From positions 1 to 27,349 of IMG/VR virus record IMGVR_UViG_3300044655_001163: a DNA stretch of 27,349 nt; one strand, 5' to 3'. A model generated the notes under the pieces. It had not been told where the DNA came from. It searched no databases and was given only the letters and a program-made list of their open reading frames with translations. Below, one piece after another: positions 14,298 to 27,100 of the stretch. The stretch is from a virus. Position 1 is the stretch's first letter. The number at the start of each line of letters is the position of its first letter. Made by a program: the position numbers and the translations under genes.

Positions 14298-14678
14298 ATG
14301 GCCGGCGCAACGTATAAAGGATTTAGTACATTAGGAGCAAGCAGAAATTTCCGCTTGACTGACTTTGACTTAATCAAACAAGATATCATAAATCATTTCA
14401 ATATCCGCAAAGGTGAGAAGTTGATGAACCCTAACTTTGGTACAATTATCTGGAACGTTCTATATGAACCGTTTACAGAAGATTTAAAAAGCGTAATCAT
14501 ATCAGACATATCAGCCGTTGCTGGCTATGATCCTCGTGTTAGTTTTGATAATATCATAGTTACAGAATACGACCAAGGTATTCAAATTGAACTGCAATTA
14601 CGCTACGTCCCAACCAATCAAATTAATACAATGCTGTTAAATTTTAACGGCGAATCTCAATCTCTTTCTGCGCAGTAA
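14298..14678 (+). CDS. 25: Baseplate wedge subunit gp25
   Basis: A 126-aa protein of the gp25/'Gene 25-like lysozyme' family, close in length to T4 gp25 (132 aa). The family core is visible: NFRLTDFDLIKQDIINHFNI, RKGEKLMNPNFGTIIWNVL and YEPFTEDLKSVIISDI, then the two-strand end (DNIIVTEYDQGIQIELQLRY). The 'lysozyme' name in family databases reflects an old claim; in contractile tails gp25 (and its type VI secretion homologue TssE) is a wedge protein contacting gp6 and gp53 and seeding sheath assembly. It sits between the spike and gene 6, as in many marine T4-like phages. No ribosome site is seen before the ATG; see the promoter-like motif at 14285-14292. Confidence 0.95.
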   Translation: MAGATYKGFSTLGASRNFRLTDFDLIKQDIINHFNIRKGEKLMNPNFGTIIWNVLYEPFTEDLKSVIISDISAVAGYDPRVSFDNIIVTEYDQGIQIELQLRYVPTNQINTMLLNFNGESQSLSAQ

Positions 14679-14701
14679 TTAACTACACAGTTTATTTCTA
14701 A

Positions 14702-14709
14702 GATAAATA
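14702..14709 (+). promoter_or_regulatory. Late-promoter-like GATAAATA before gene 6
   Basis: GATAAATA lies in the 51-base gap between genes 25 and 6. Its end is 20 bases before the ATG of gene 6, so a transcript starting about 6 bases later would contain the weak ribosome site TTGGGA. Both position and motif fit a T4-like late promoter. Confidence 0.5.
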
Positions 14710-14729
14710 CATTATATTGGGAATAATGT

Positions 14730-17700
14730 ATGGCAATTACCACAAGACAATCGAGTTTATTAGTTGCAGAGGACTGGACAAAAGTCTATCAGACCTTCCG
14801 TAACGCTGACTTCCAAAGCTACGATTATGAAACTATTCGTGCTTCGATGATTAGTTACCTTCAGTTGTACTATCCAGAAGACTTCAACGACTATATCGAA
14901 TCAAGCGAATTTATTGCATTAATCGATATGATTGCCTTCTTAGGTCAATCATTGGCCTTCCGTGGTGATTTAAACGCTCGCGAAAACTTCATTGATACTG
15001 CACAACGTCGTGACAGTGTATTAAAACTAGCACGATTAATATCATACAACCCTAAACGCAATATCAATAGCAGAGGCTATTTAAAATTTGACAGTGTGTC
15101 AACAACTGAAACAGTATTCGACAGTAACGGTATTAATCTAAGCGGTCTAGTGGTTAATTGGGCAGACAGTGCTAACAGCAATTGGTTAGAACAATTTACT
15201 ATTATCTTAAATGCTGCGTTAGAAAGCAATCAAATGATCGGCAAGCCTGCAGGCAGTCAGACTATTGCAGGTGTTAACGTAGAAGAATATAACATAAATT
15301 ATGTTCCTGGTAGATTGTCAGTTTACCCATTTAAAGCCACAGTGGCTGGTACTAGTATGGATTTTGAATTTGTAAGTCCCACTAGCACAGGCGAAAGTTA
15401 TGTATATGAAACGGCACCATTTGTAAGTGCACCGTTTAATTTCTTATACAAAAATGACGGGCTAGGTAATGGCAGCAATAATACAGGTTACTTCTTGTAC
15501 TTTGTACAAGGTATTATACAATCGCGTGATTTCAACTTTGCGGAAAGTATCCCTAACCGCATTTTTAATATCAACGTAAACAACATCAATAACAGTGACG
15601 TTTGGTTATACAGTGTAAACAGTGATGGTACGTTAGGACAGCTATGGACACAGGTTCCTGCTGTGGCTAATACTAATGTTATCTATAACAATAGTTCAAA
15701 TCGTAATATCTATCAGGTAAACACACAGGCTGCCGATCAAATTGATTTAGTATTTGGTGACGGCGCATTTAGTAATATTCCGCAAGGCAACTTCCGTGTA
15801 TATTATAGAGCATCAAACGGTTTGCAGTACAAAATTACACCTGACGAAATGCAGGGTGTGGTTATGTCTATTAATTACGTCAGCCAATCGGGCCGTGTCG
15901 AAGTATTAAACATCTCAACCAGTCTACAATACACTATTGCTAACTCAAGTACACGTGAAAGTCTAGACGACATACGTCAAAAAGCTCCACAACAATTCTA
16001 TACACAGAATCGTATGATCACAGGTGAAGATTATAACATCTTACCTTACACGCTATTCAGTAACATTTTAAAAGTAAAAGCAGTTAATCGTACAAGTTCT
16101 GGGGTTAGTCGTTACCTAGATGTTATTGACGCAACTGGCAAATACTCAAGCACTAACATCTTTTCACAAGATGGCATGTTATATCGTGACAGTTTAACTG
16201 ACACATTTAGCTTTGACTTCTTTACAACCAATGACATCTATCGTACGATTTACGATCGTGTGGCACCAATTGCACAGTCAACAGAAACACAACAATTATT
16301 CTACGCCGACTATCCGTTGATTACCTTAACAGATGTATATTGGCACACATCAACTACAATTGCCAACGGTTGTACTGGTTTTTTCGTCGATGTAGCAGGT
16401 AATATCCTACAAATTGGTGATATAGTTGCTAACAGCAACAAATACATTCGCCAAGGTGCGATTGTTAGATTTAGCGCAGGTGCAGGCAATTATTTTGATA
16501 GCCAAAACTATGTACGCACAGGTACTCCTAGCAAATCAGGCGACAAATATTATGTATATGCAGCTATTGAATTAGTAGTGGGTGATGGTACTAATGGTGG
16601 GCAAGGTAATTTAGCCAGTGGTGCAGGACCTGTTACACTAAATCAAATTATTCCAGCAGTGGGATTGGACGGTAATGAACAAACTATCATTGGTGATAAA
16701 GTGTTTGCTGTGTTTAATGTTGATTTTCCTAACGCACTAGTACAGTCTATGGTAGGCTATATACAAGCCTATGCTAACTTTGGCCTACGCTACGACACAG
16801 ACACTGGTACTTGGAAAATTATATTACCAACAGATTTAGACTTGGCTGATGACTTTAGTCTAACATGGGCGGGTGATACTAGCGGCCAGGCCAAAGATGC
16901 TAGCTGGATTATCGCTTTTCAAACAGTAGGTAAAACATACACAGTATTATATCACGGATTAAACTACGTGTTTGAAAGTGTATTAGAAACTAACTTCTAC
17001 TATGATGGCGCTACAAAGATTTTTGATGCTAAAACGGGACTAACAGTACACGATCAAATTAAGGTGTTAAAAGTTAATAGCAATCCTGATGATAGCAACC
17101 CATTGGCATTGGATTATATATGGTACATCAATAAGTCGATTACTGAAGTTGACGGATATGTAAATATTGATAAAATTTATATAACATTCAGCGACAGCGA
17201 CAATGACGGCATACCCGATAATCCTGAACTGTTTGATCTTATTGTGAACCCTACGGTAAACACTGCTGAAAAATACGTATACTTCCAAGACACTGTTGGT
17301 TACGATAACTTTGTTATTCAAACTCCTGTAGATAATGCCACAGTGGTGTCATCGTACAGTACCTTGCGTGCAATCGAACAGGCTAAAACACTATATCAAA
17401 CAGGACAATTATTTTACATTCCTAATTTAGATATATTCTATCAATTGACTGTGAGCGGTGCAGTGTTTGCAATTAACACAGTTACGGGGTACACAGCTAA
17501 ATTAGGGCGCCAAGATTTGTACTTCCAATATCGTCATAACAGTCCTAACAACAGACGTATTGATCCGAGCCCAAATAACATCATTGACTTGTATGTATTA
17601 ACACAGCAATATTCAATTGATTATCTGGCATGGATACAGGATACCTCTGGACAAGTTTCACAGCCGATGGAGCCCACCAGTGAAGAATTGCAACTTGACT

Positions 17701-18149
17701 ACAGTACCCTGGACAACTATAAAGCAATCAGCGACACTATCATTTATAATCCTGCTAAGTTTAAACCTTTATTTGGTAGCAAAGCAATACCTACATTGCA
17801 GGCCACGTTTAAGATAGTTAAAAATCCTAATGTAGTAGTTAGTGATAACGAAATTAAAACCAGTGTAATCGCAGCGATCAACACATATTTTGATGTCGGT
17901 AATTGGGACTTTGGTGAAACGTTTTACTTCAGTGAACTAGCAAGTTATTTGCATGTTCAACTAAGTCCCAATGTTTCTAGCATTATTATTGTTCCTGCTA
18001 ACCAAGCAGATGCATTTGGTAGTTTGTTACAGGTAAATGCTAACATTAATGAAATTATTACAAGCGCAGCCACTGTAGACAATGTACAAATTATTACAGC
18101 GATTACTGCAGCACAATTGAATCAAACTGGCGCAATCATAGTAAGTTAA
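14730..18149 (+). CDS. 6: Baseplate wedge subunit gp6
   Basis: A 1139-aa protein whose N-terminal region is typical of gp6 in T4-like phages: YDYETIRASMISYLQLYYPE, SEFIALIDMIAFLGQSLAFR, NARENFIDTAQRRDSVLKLA and LISYNPKRNINSRGYL. The rest is beta-rich with a Baseplate_J-like organisation; RESLDDIRQKAPQQFYTQ and MITGEDYNILPYTLFSN resemble the conserved central block of gp6/gpJ proteins. gp6 forms the ring that holds the wedges together and rearranges on contraction. It is considerably longer than T4 gp6 (660 aa), with extra strand-rich segments after about residue 480. A late-promoter-like motif precedes it and the giant structural gene starts 17 bases after its stop. It is expected to contact gp25 and gp53. 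Confidence 0.93.
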   Translation: MAITTRQSSLLVAEDWTKVYQTFRNADFQSYDYETIRASMISYLQLYYPEDFNDYIESSEFIALIDMIAFLGQSLAFRGDLNARENFIDTAQRRDSVLKLARLISYNPKRNINSRGYLKFDSVSTTETVFDSNGINLSGLVVNWADSANSNWLEQFTIILNAALESNQMIGKPAGSQTIAGVNVEEYNINYVPGRLSVYPFKATVAGTSMDFEFVSPTSTGESYVYETAPFVSAPFNFLYKNDGLGNGSNNTGYFLYFVQGIIQSRDFNFAESIPNRIFNINVNNINNSDVWLYSVNSDGTLGQLWTQVPAVANTNVIYNNSSNRNIYQVNTQAADQIDLVFGDGAFSNIPQGNFRVYYRASNGLQYKITPDEMQGVVMSINYVSQSGRVEVLNISTSLQYTIANSSTRESLDDIRQKAPQQFYTQNRMITGEDYNILPYTLFSNILKVKAVNRTSSGVSRYLDVIDATGKYSSTNIFSQDGMLYRDSLTDTFSFDFFTTNDIYRTIYDRVAPIAQSTETQQLFYADYPLITLTDVYWHTSTTIANGCTGFFVDVAGNILQIGDIVANSNKYIRQGAIVRFSAGAGNYFDSQNYVRTGTPSKSGDKYYVYAAIELVVGDGTNGGQGNLASGAGPVTLNQIIPAVGLDGNEQTIIGDKVFAVFNVDFPNALVQSMVGYIQAYANFGLRYDTDTGTWKIILPTDLDLADDFSLTWAGDTSGQAKDASWIIAFQTVGKTYTVLYHGLNYVFESVLETNFYYDGATKIFDAKTGLTVHDQIKVLKVNSNPDDSNPLALDYIWYINKSITEVDGYVNIDKIYITFSDSDNDGIPDNPELFDLIVNPTVNTAEKYVYFQDTVGYDNFVIQTPVDNATVVSSYSTLRAIEQAKTLYQTGQLFYIPNLDIFYQLTVSGAVFAINTVTGYTAKLGRQDLYFQYRHNSPNNRRIDPSPNNIIDLYVLTQQYSIDYLAWIQDTSGQVSQPMEPTSEELQLDYSTLDNYKAISDTIIYNPAKFKPLFGSKAIPTLQATFKIVKNPNVVVSDNEIKTSVIAAINTYFDVGNWDFGETFYFSELASYLHVQLSPNVSSIIIVPANQADAFGSLLQVNANINEIITSAATVDNVQIITAITAAQLNQTGAIIVS

Positions 18150-18166
18150 CAAAAAACGGGACTAGC

Positions 18167-21100
18167 ATGGCAACAAGAAAAACCTATAAATTTTTACCTA
18201 CCGTATTCCAAAGTGATGCTAATAAGAAATTCTTAGCCGCTACAATGGATCAGTTAGTAACTGAACCAAACTTAGAGACGCTTTATGGATATATTGGTCG
18301 TAAATTCGCCCCTACATATAAAACTGGTGATAGTTATGTTGTTGAATACAACTCGACTAGACAGAATTATCAGCTAGAGCCGGGGGTTGTAATCAAAGAT
18401 GAACAAAACAATGTTATCTTTGTTGCTGACTATATTGATCTATTAGATAAAATTGGATATTATGGTGGATTAACAAATAATCACAGTCGTTTATTTGAAC
18501 AAGATTATTATACGTTTGATCCTAGGATTAGTTTTGACAAATTAATTAATTTTAGTCAATACTATTGGCTACCAGATGGACCTGACCCGGTTGATGTAAA
18601 CACCAGCGGGGTTGATTTAACGATTACCTACACCGTGACACGTGATGCTGCTAACGGTCGTTATATATTTAGAAACAACGGTGTTGTTGATAACAGTATT
18701 ATTTGTGCCCGCGGCGGAGTTTATGAGTTTGTAGTTGACCAACCGGGTGTGCCGTTTTGGATTCAAACAGAGACTGGTATAGACGGTGTAGTTAGTGCTA
18801 CTCCTACCTTAAGTTCACGCGATGTATTTGGCGTAGAAAATAACGGTGCTGATAACGGTATAGTAACATTCAAAGTACCACAAACCTACGCACAAGATCG
18901 TTATGTCAATATGCCTACTGTGTTTAGTGTAGACTATGCTACTCCTATCCCGTACAGTCAGCTAGCTAATAAAACATTAAGCCAATTTTTAACCGCATAT
19001 CCACAATATGCAGGTATCACAGGTCGACTAAACGGCAGATATACTATATTTGTTGATGTTAACACGTGGACAAATGCAGGCGAAGACGCCTGGACTAATC
19101 CTGTAGTAGTTGATAATGATGGCGATATTATTCCGGGGTACGATGCCAATGCGGTCATTGCTGAAGAAGATCGTTATGACATATGGCGTGTGGTTTATGT
19201 TGACATTGGTCAAAAATTACGTTTAGATACACCTATTGCTGCAAATATTATTGCTGGTACAAGTTTAACAGTGGGGAGTCAGATAGTATCATTGTTATAT
19301 GACGCAACTGTAGGTCAAGAATATGTTTATGTTCCTGATACTATTACTATATCAGCTAATGCAACTATAAAACGTACAGATGTCATAACTGCACTGTCTG
19401 CAACTGCATCTGGTACTAACGAGATCACTGTTACGACTACAACCGGCTTGGTAGCAGGCATGCCTGTGATATTTGTTGGAAACCCAGCAGTGGGGGGAAT
19501 AATTTCAGGTACTACTTACTATATTAAAGATGTTACTTCAGTAACAACATTTACAATCAGCGACACGGTTAGTGGAAGTGAATTTATCTTAACCAACGGC
19601 ACAGGAGTAATGAATGTAACAGCGTCGTATACAGATATTGCCAGCGGCACCATAGTTACAAGTATTGCATCCGGTGATCCGTTACTTAAACTGATTCATA
19701 CACAGGACGTAGCAGTTGATGAGAAAGTTTATGTCAAACTTGGCATTGCAAATGCTAATAAAGAATTTTTTAAAGATTACGATGGCTTCTTTGCTACAGT
19801 TCCGTTATTAACCTCACAAAATAATCAATTATGGATTCAAGATGGACTGTCACCACGCATCTACACCCCAATCAAAGTTATACAATATTCTGGGTGGACT
19901 ATTGACGTAGAGACTGATATCATCGGACAACAATACTATACTAGTCCCAACGGTATTGAATTTACATCAGGCCTTAAAGTACAATTTGGTGACGACGTAA
20001 CTCCTGCATATTATCAAAATCGTCAATTTTATGTTGAACAAGTTGGTGATATTGGTGGTGGCACCCAACTAGTGCCCGTCGACGAACTGATAACTCCAGA
20101 ATCATATATCGACGAGATTGCAGTAAATTACCCGGGTGAATATTTTCCTGATTACATCACAATCAATCGTTCTAGTCGTGAGCGCAACGCCTGGGCACGA
20201 AACAATCGATGGTTCCATGTTGATGTAATTACCGCTACAGCGACCTACAATGGTACTATTCCAACCTTTAGTAATGGTATTCGTGGTCAGCGTCCTATTG
20301 TACAATTTGAATCTAATATGCAATTAGTCAATGACGGTAGAGTTGCAAAGGCGCCAATTGGCATATTAGACACGACTATTCAGAATGCATTCGTCGACCT
20401 ACAAGGTAAAACATATACTAGTGTATTTGGCATTGAATTATTTGACAGCAACGGAGATATTGTCTACCCAAATGGGCTACGTGTAATTTTTGGTAACGAT
20501 ACTGACTCGTTAGTTAAAAATAAAATTTATCTATTGACTTTAGTTCAATATAGTCTAAACTCATTACAATTACCCTCGGGTCCATATTACATCGAACTTA
20601 CAAAAGCAGTTGATGGTGATGTTAGTGCTTACGATACCACAGTGGTTAAACTTGGAATTAATAAAGGTAGCCAATGGTGGTTTGATGGGGTCAATTGGAA
20701 TCGTAGCCAACAAAAAGAATATCTACAACAACCGCCGCTGTTTGATGTATTAGACAGCAAATTAAATCTTAGTACCGGGCAGGTTGTGCAAGGCAAGAGC
20801 TTGGGCCAATATACCCGTAGCACATTTATAGGCACACAGATATTCGGCTATGATCGTGCCACATCAGGTACCACAGATACTGTATTAAGTAGAGGTCCGG
20901 TTGCACCCATATTCGATGCAAACGGTAATGCTATTACTAACTTCTATTTAAGTTATAAAAACTTTACAACCCAAGGTGATATTAAATTTCAAAATTTCTT
21001 TAATACAGATACCTTTAGTTATGTAGATGATTCCGGTAAGATTGTATCACAGAATATTAATTTAGGATATGTTCAAAAAATTATAGATAGCCAAACATTG

Positions 21101-24100
21101 GAGCCAAAGAATACATGGCTAACAGTGCCTGAGCAAAGTAAACAATATCAATTATTCAGCTTTGTTTATACAGAACCATCAGACCCTGATAATTATCTAA
21201 ACATCAACGGCTATACTGACACATTTACCTTAGACATTACACCAGTAAGTGATGAACAATCTATTCCTTATGTAAAAGTATTCCGAAATTTTGTATATTT
21301 AAAACCTACAACTGAATGGACAATTATAGGTAATCAAATTACTATTAACATTACATTAAATATCAACGATCAAATTGATATTTTAGTGTATAGTAACGAA
21401 ATAAGTTCTACTGCATTTTATCAAGTTCCACAAAACTTAGATTTAAATTCACAGAACACGGATATTAACAGTTTAACACTAGGACAATTACGTAACCATT
21501 TAGTGGCATTGGCTCAAAACAGTACCATCGTTGAGGGTGACGTACTAGCACAAAGTAACCTACGTGACATTGACATTAAACAACAAGGTGGTACTATTCT
21601 TAAACATAGTGCACCTGTGCCATACGCAAGTTTATTCTTAATCGATGACCAGGCTAATTTTATTAATAGTGTTCGTTATACACAACAAGAATACACTAAA
21701 TTTAAAAACAAATTCTTAGAATTAAGCACTAGTCTCGAAGGCATTGACCCAACTGACCCTATAGGCAGCGTTGATACGATTTTAACAAGAATTAATCTTG
21801 TTAAAAATAAATCATTCTCTTGGTATTACAGTGACATGGTACCTTACGGTCCGTTAAAAAATATTGTCGGACAAATAGGAGCAATCGACGGATTTGAAGT
21901 ATTTGACCCGTTAAAGACAAATTACGAAATTACAAATATTTTCAATGATACAAAACTGAGCAATCAGGCAGTATTGGTATATTTAAACGATCAGCAACTC
22001 ATTAAAGGCATTGACTACAACTTTAGAACAGATACTCCAAGTATTGATTTTAATATTACCTTAACAGTTGGCGACATTATTAAAATTGTTGAATACAGTA
22101 ACACCGATGGCAACTATGTTCCGGAAACTCCAACTAAACTCGGATTATGGCCTAGTTATACTCCGGAAATCTTTGTAGATGACACATATAGAACGCCTAC
22201 TACAGTTATTCGCGGGCATGACGGCAGTATTACTCCTAGTTTCAACGACTATCGCGATAACTTCTTGTTAGAATTAGAACTACGTATCTATAACAATATC
22301 AAGTTATCTGCTAATACAACATTTAGCGACATTTTTAGTGTAATTCCTGGTAAATTTAGATCTAGTGATTACACCTTAGCAGAATCAAATCAAATATTCA
22401 GTCAAAGTTTCTTAAACTGGGTTGGCAATAACAAACTTGATTATACTGTTAATGATACTTTTGACCCTAATGATCCGTTTACTTGGAACTATCGTGCAAG
22501 CCGTGATCGAGTGGATGGTGAATTATTACCGGGTAGTTGGCGTGCTTGTTATATGTACTTCTATGATACATATCGCCCGCAGTTAACACCGTGGGAAATG
22601 CTAGGATTTGCTAGTATGCCGGCCTGGTGGCAAGGCTTCTATGGCCCTGCACCGTACACTGGCGCAAATAAAGTTTTATGGGATGACTTAGAAGCAGGGT
22701 ACATCCGTTACGGTGATCGTCAAGGTATAGACCTAAATTATGCTCGCCCAGGACTATCGGGATTTATTCCTGTCGATGAAAATGGTAATTTAATTAGTGT
22801 GGCACAATTACTATGCCGCACATTTAATAACAAGCAATCGGGGGCTGCATGGGCAATCGGCCAACAAGGTCCTGTAGAATTTGCATGGCGTATGAGCAGT
22901 GACTTTCCATTTGCTGCTCAACAGGCATTGGCGTTATTAAAACCAGCTAAGTATTTCGGTACATTGATTGATGTAAACTCTTACACACCATTGAACGCAT
23001 TGTATAGTCGCTCGACTGATGTGCAGGGTATTACAACAGAAACTACTCAGTATCTTGAAGACAGTACAAATAGACAGATTACACAGTCAGCGGTTGACTA
23101 TAACGGTGATACTAGTTCCGGTACTGTTTATCGCGGCGCAGGATATATCAACTGGATTACTGAATATTTGATTAACCAAGGCGTTAGTCCAGTAAAATAT
23201 CTATTACCGTTAATACAAAACTTCCAAGTAAATTTAACCTATAAGGTGAGTGGATTCACAGATCAGAAATATTTAGAGGTATTGGCTGAACAAGTCAGTC
23301 CAACAAGTACCAATGATAGTATTCTTATACCCAATGAAAACTATAAAATATTCTTAAATGAAAAACCAGTGGCCATAGATGAAATCATTTACAGTGCGCT
23401 TATTATTGAGAAAACAACCAACGGTTACAGTATACGCGGTTATGATTTGTTTAACAGTTACTTTACAATCATACCAAGTATCGTAAACAACAACGTTAGC
23501 AAAATTAAAGTATTAAACAGTACAGCTACGATCTATAATGATTATCAAAATCTATTAATGAATGTACCTTACGGCTACGAGTTTAATACACAACAACAAG
23601 TAGTTGATTTTATGATCAGCTACGAACGCTATCTAATAGCACAAGGATGGACATTTACTGACAGTGATCCTCAATTGAACGAAATTAAGAATTGGCGTTT
23701 GAGCGCACGTGAGTTCTTATATTGGGCACAACAAGGGTGGAAGCCGGGCAGCATATTAGTTGTAAGTCCAGTTTCGAATACATTAAATGCTATTACTAGC
23801 GGCGCAGTGACAGAGGGTATTGAAGATAGTCAATACGGCAGCAGAGTAGTCGACCAAAACTTTAATCTTATTAAGAACAATAATTATGCAGTATATAGAA
23901 CACCTACGGAGTTTAAACTAGAACTACAAGATGCAGCTAGTGTTATTGGTTATGTAAAAGTTGCCTTGGTACAATATGAACACACATTAATATTTGACAA
24001 TACCACAGTGTTCAATGATGTTATCTATCAACCAAGCAGCGGTAACCGCCAGTTCCGTTTAAAACTAATTGGTCAACGTACAGCAGATTGGGACGGCAGT

Positions 24101-27100
24101 CTAAGTCCAGAAGGCTATGTATATAATAGCGGCGCAGTAGATGCATGGTACCAAGGTCAAGATTATCTTAAAGGTGATCTAGTACAATACAAGAGTCAAT
24201 ATTATACTGCTCTTCAAGATATTCCTGCTAATGAAACATTCCAGTTCCAAATTTGGCAGGTATTAGGCAAGAACGAAATACAAACAGGTCTATTGCCTAA
24301 TTTTAGCACAATTGCTGTAGAAAGTCAATCATTTTATGATAGTTATGCTAAGATACGTAACAAAAATCAAATGGCCTACAGTCATGCACTTATTGGCTTT
24401 AGAGAACGTCAATACCTTAGTGATTTAGGTCTAACAGAAACAACACAAATTGAATTCTACAAAGGGTATGTAGCGCAAAAAGGTACTAAGAATGCAGTTG
24501 ATGCATTTACCAAAGCGACTATTAACAACTTAACTAGTAACATTGCACTATATGAAGAGTGGGCAGTGCGTGTTGGTGAATACGGTGCCCTAACTAGTAA
24601 CCCGTTTGTTGAAATTGCTTTAGATGAAAAAGCATTTGGCGTAAATCCTAGTGTGGCAAGTTTCGTAGATGCGGCTGATAATAATCTAGCCAATGGAATT
24701 ACAGTATTCAACAGTACACAATTGTACAAATCATACGGTGCGTATTCTGCAAACGTTGCTTTAAATAGAACTGAAAACAGCGACTATGACAACGACATTC
24801 CCACAGCGGGATATGTAAACATTGACGACGTTAACTTACAAATCTTTGACTTGACAAATTATGTTGACTTGGATAATAAGATTGCAGATATGGGCAGTGG
24901 TTACCTAATTTGGGTAGCTAAAGACTTTACGCAAGATTGGAATGTATTTCGTGTAACAGAAACTAACAATCAGATCACCGCAGTGACAAATAGTCTAAAT
25001 GGATATATTACATTTACTACAGATAATCCACACGGTCTTTCTAAATATGATATATTCTTAGTTAAGAATTTTGACGCAGCCTACAACGGCTTCTATCAAA
25101 TATTACGTGTAACCGGAGCATCGAGTCTTTTGGTAAGATATACAGGTGATATTACTAACCTAGGTAACTTAACCACTCAGACTGGTAGTGGTATGTTATT
25201 TCGGTTAGATAGTATGCGCTTCAAATACATGGAAGATAGTCGTGTATACGGCCTAAGCAACCCGCCCAATGGATGGAAAGTTGGCGATAAGATTTGGATA
25301 GACGATGATGCAGAAACTACCTCAGTACAAGGTCAACCATATGGCACACAACCTAGCGGTACATGGAAGGTATATGAAAAACAAACGCCGTGGAATTTAG
25401 ATCAAGAAGTAACCAAAGGTGGCAGTGAATACGTACCCAATGATGGATTTGGCACAGCAGTAAAAATGTCAGCAGATGGATTAATTATTGTTGCTGGCGC
25501 CGCGCAACAAGGACAGATTCAATTTACCACAACAGGATACTTAAATGCCAATGTAGGTGCGTATATTGAGCAAGTAACTTCAGGGGCTAACTTAACTTTG
25601 GTTGGCAACCTAGGCGGTAATCTCTATGCAGGGCAATACAACAACAATCAGATATTTGACGCAGTTGGAAATCTGTCAGTGCTTTCTATAGATACTGGTG
25701 CTAAATTTGTATCATCTATTACACGTGTTGGATATGTAAATACCTTCCTTAAAAATTATTCAGGTGATTTTGATGCAGGACTCACGCTCAATCCAACTGC
25801 TGCAAACACTTACGCATACGGTCATTCGGTAGAATTAGCAACCACAGCCGCAGGTGATACTAAAGTGGCAATTGGTGCACCTAGTAGTTGGTCCGGCAAT
25901 GGCTACGTATATATCTATGACAAAATATTATCGAGCTACTCGTTTGATCGTGGCCAAATTCTTGTAAGTAATGTTACCGGAGACCAATTTGGTTACAGCC
26001 TAGCATTTAACCAGACTGGTGAATGGTTATATGTAAGTGCACCGGGCAATAACAGCGTATATGCCTACGGGTTACAACGGTATGTTCCGGTACAAACTCA
26101 ACTTGCATCTGTTAATAACAAAAATACTATATATTTAAATAGCCCTATTTCAGCTAATCCAACAGATGTACTAATACAAGCAAATACTGGTGCAAGAACT
26201 TCTATTCTTAGTGTAGTTTCTAGCACAGAAATTGTTGTTGATAATATTACAAATTTTGTAAACGCACCGACAAGTACAGACGGCAATGTACTTGTTGGTA
26301 ATTTAACTATACTTGCTAATATTAGTGTTTTAAGTAGCGGTAATTTAATAACATACAGTGCTTACCCAATTAATCTAATAAGCAATGCCGCAGTAAGCAG
26401 CATTCAAATAAATTCATTTACACCGGACTTTACTTCGGGTAGTGATGCAAATAGTTTATTAATTACTAACTTAGATAAAACATTTATTCCTTACGTTGAT
26501 TATGTATTTGACTATAGCACACGCACAGTTAATTTTATTAATAACGGTAACGTTGCTAGCCCGGCTAATATTTCAGCCACCACAGTTACTATCACACAAC
26601 GTCCTTACTATGCACTAGTGCAAAAATTAACTGTGCCTACTGGTAATAGTTGGGCACAGTTTGGTTATGCTATTTCATCAAGTTTTGATGGCGCACAGGT
26701 GGCTATTGGTGCTCCCGGTGACACTGTTTTGGACGGTAACGATATATTACAACGAGGTGCAGGTGCTGTTTATGTGTACGATCGTGTCATTGAAGCATTT
26801 AATTCAGTTACCGATGCAGTAACTGGCACCGGCGGTCAAGACTACACTACTGAAAATAACATTGCAACTGTACATAAAGTTACCATTGACGGTGTCGAAA
26901 ACACAGCATACACTGTGGTGGGCACTAATACAATTAGATTTACTAATCCGCCTGTAATAGGGCAGGTTATTCTTATTGAGGTTAATAAATTTAACTACCT
27001 AGAACGCCTAATTGGTGTGGATAGTTTAACAGGTGGGTTGGCTGCAATTCAAGCAAACGCTGCGTTTGGTACAAGTTTAACAATTTGTAGTAATAACTGT

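Noticed and set aside
14679-14729. Rho-independent terminator between genes 25 and 6
   Set aside because: No GC-rich stem followed by a T run is visible; the gap instead holds a late-promoter-like motif.
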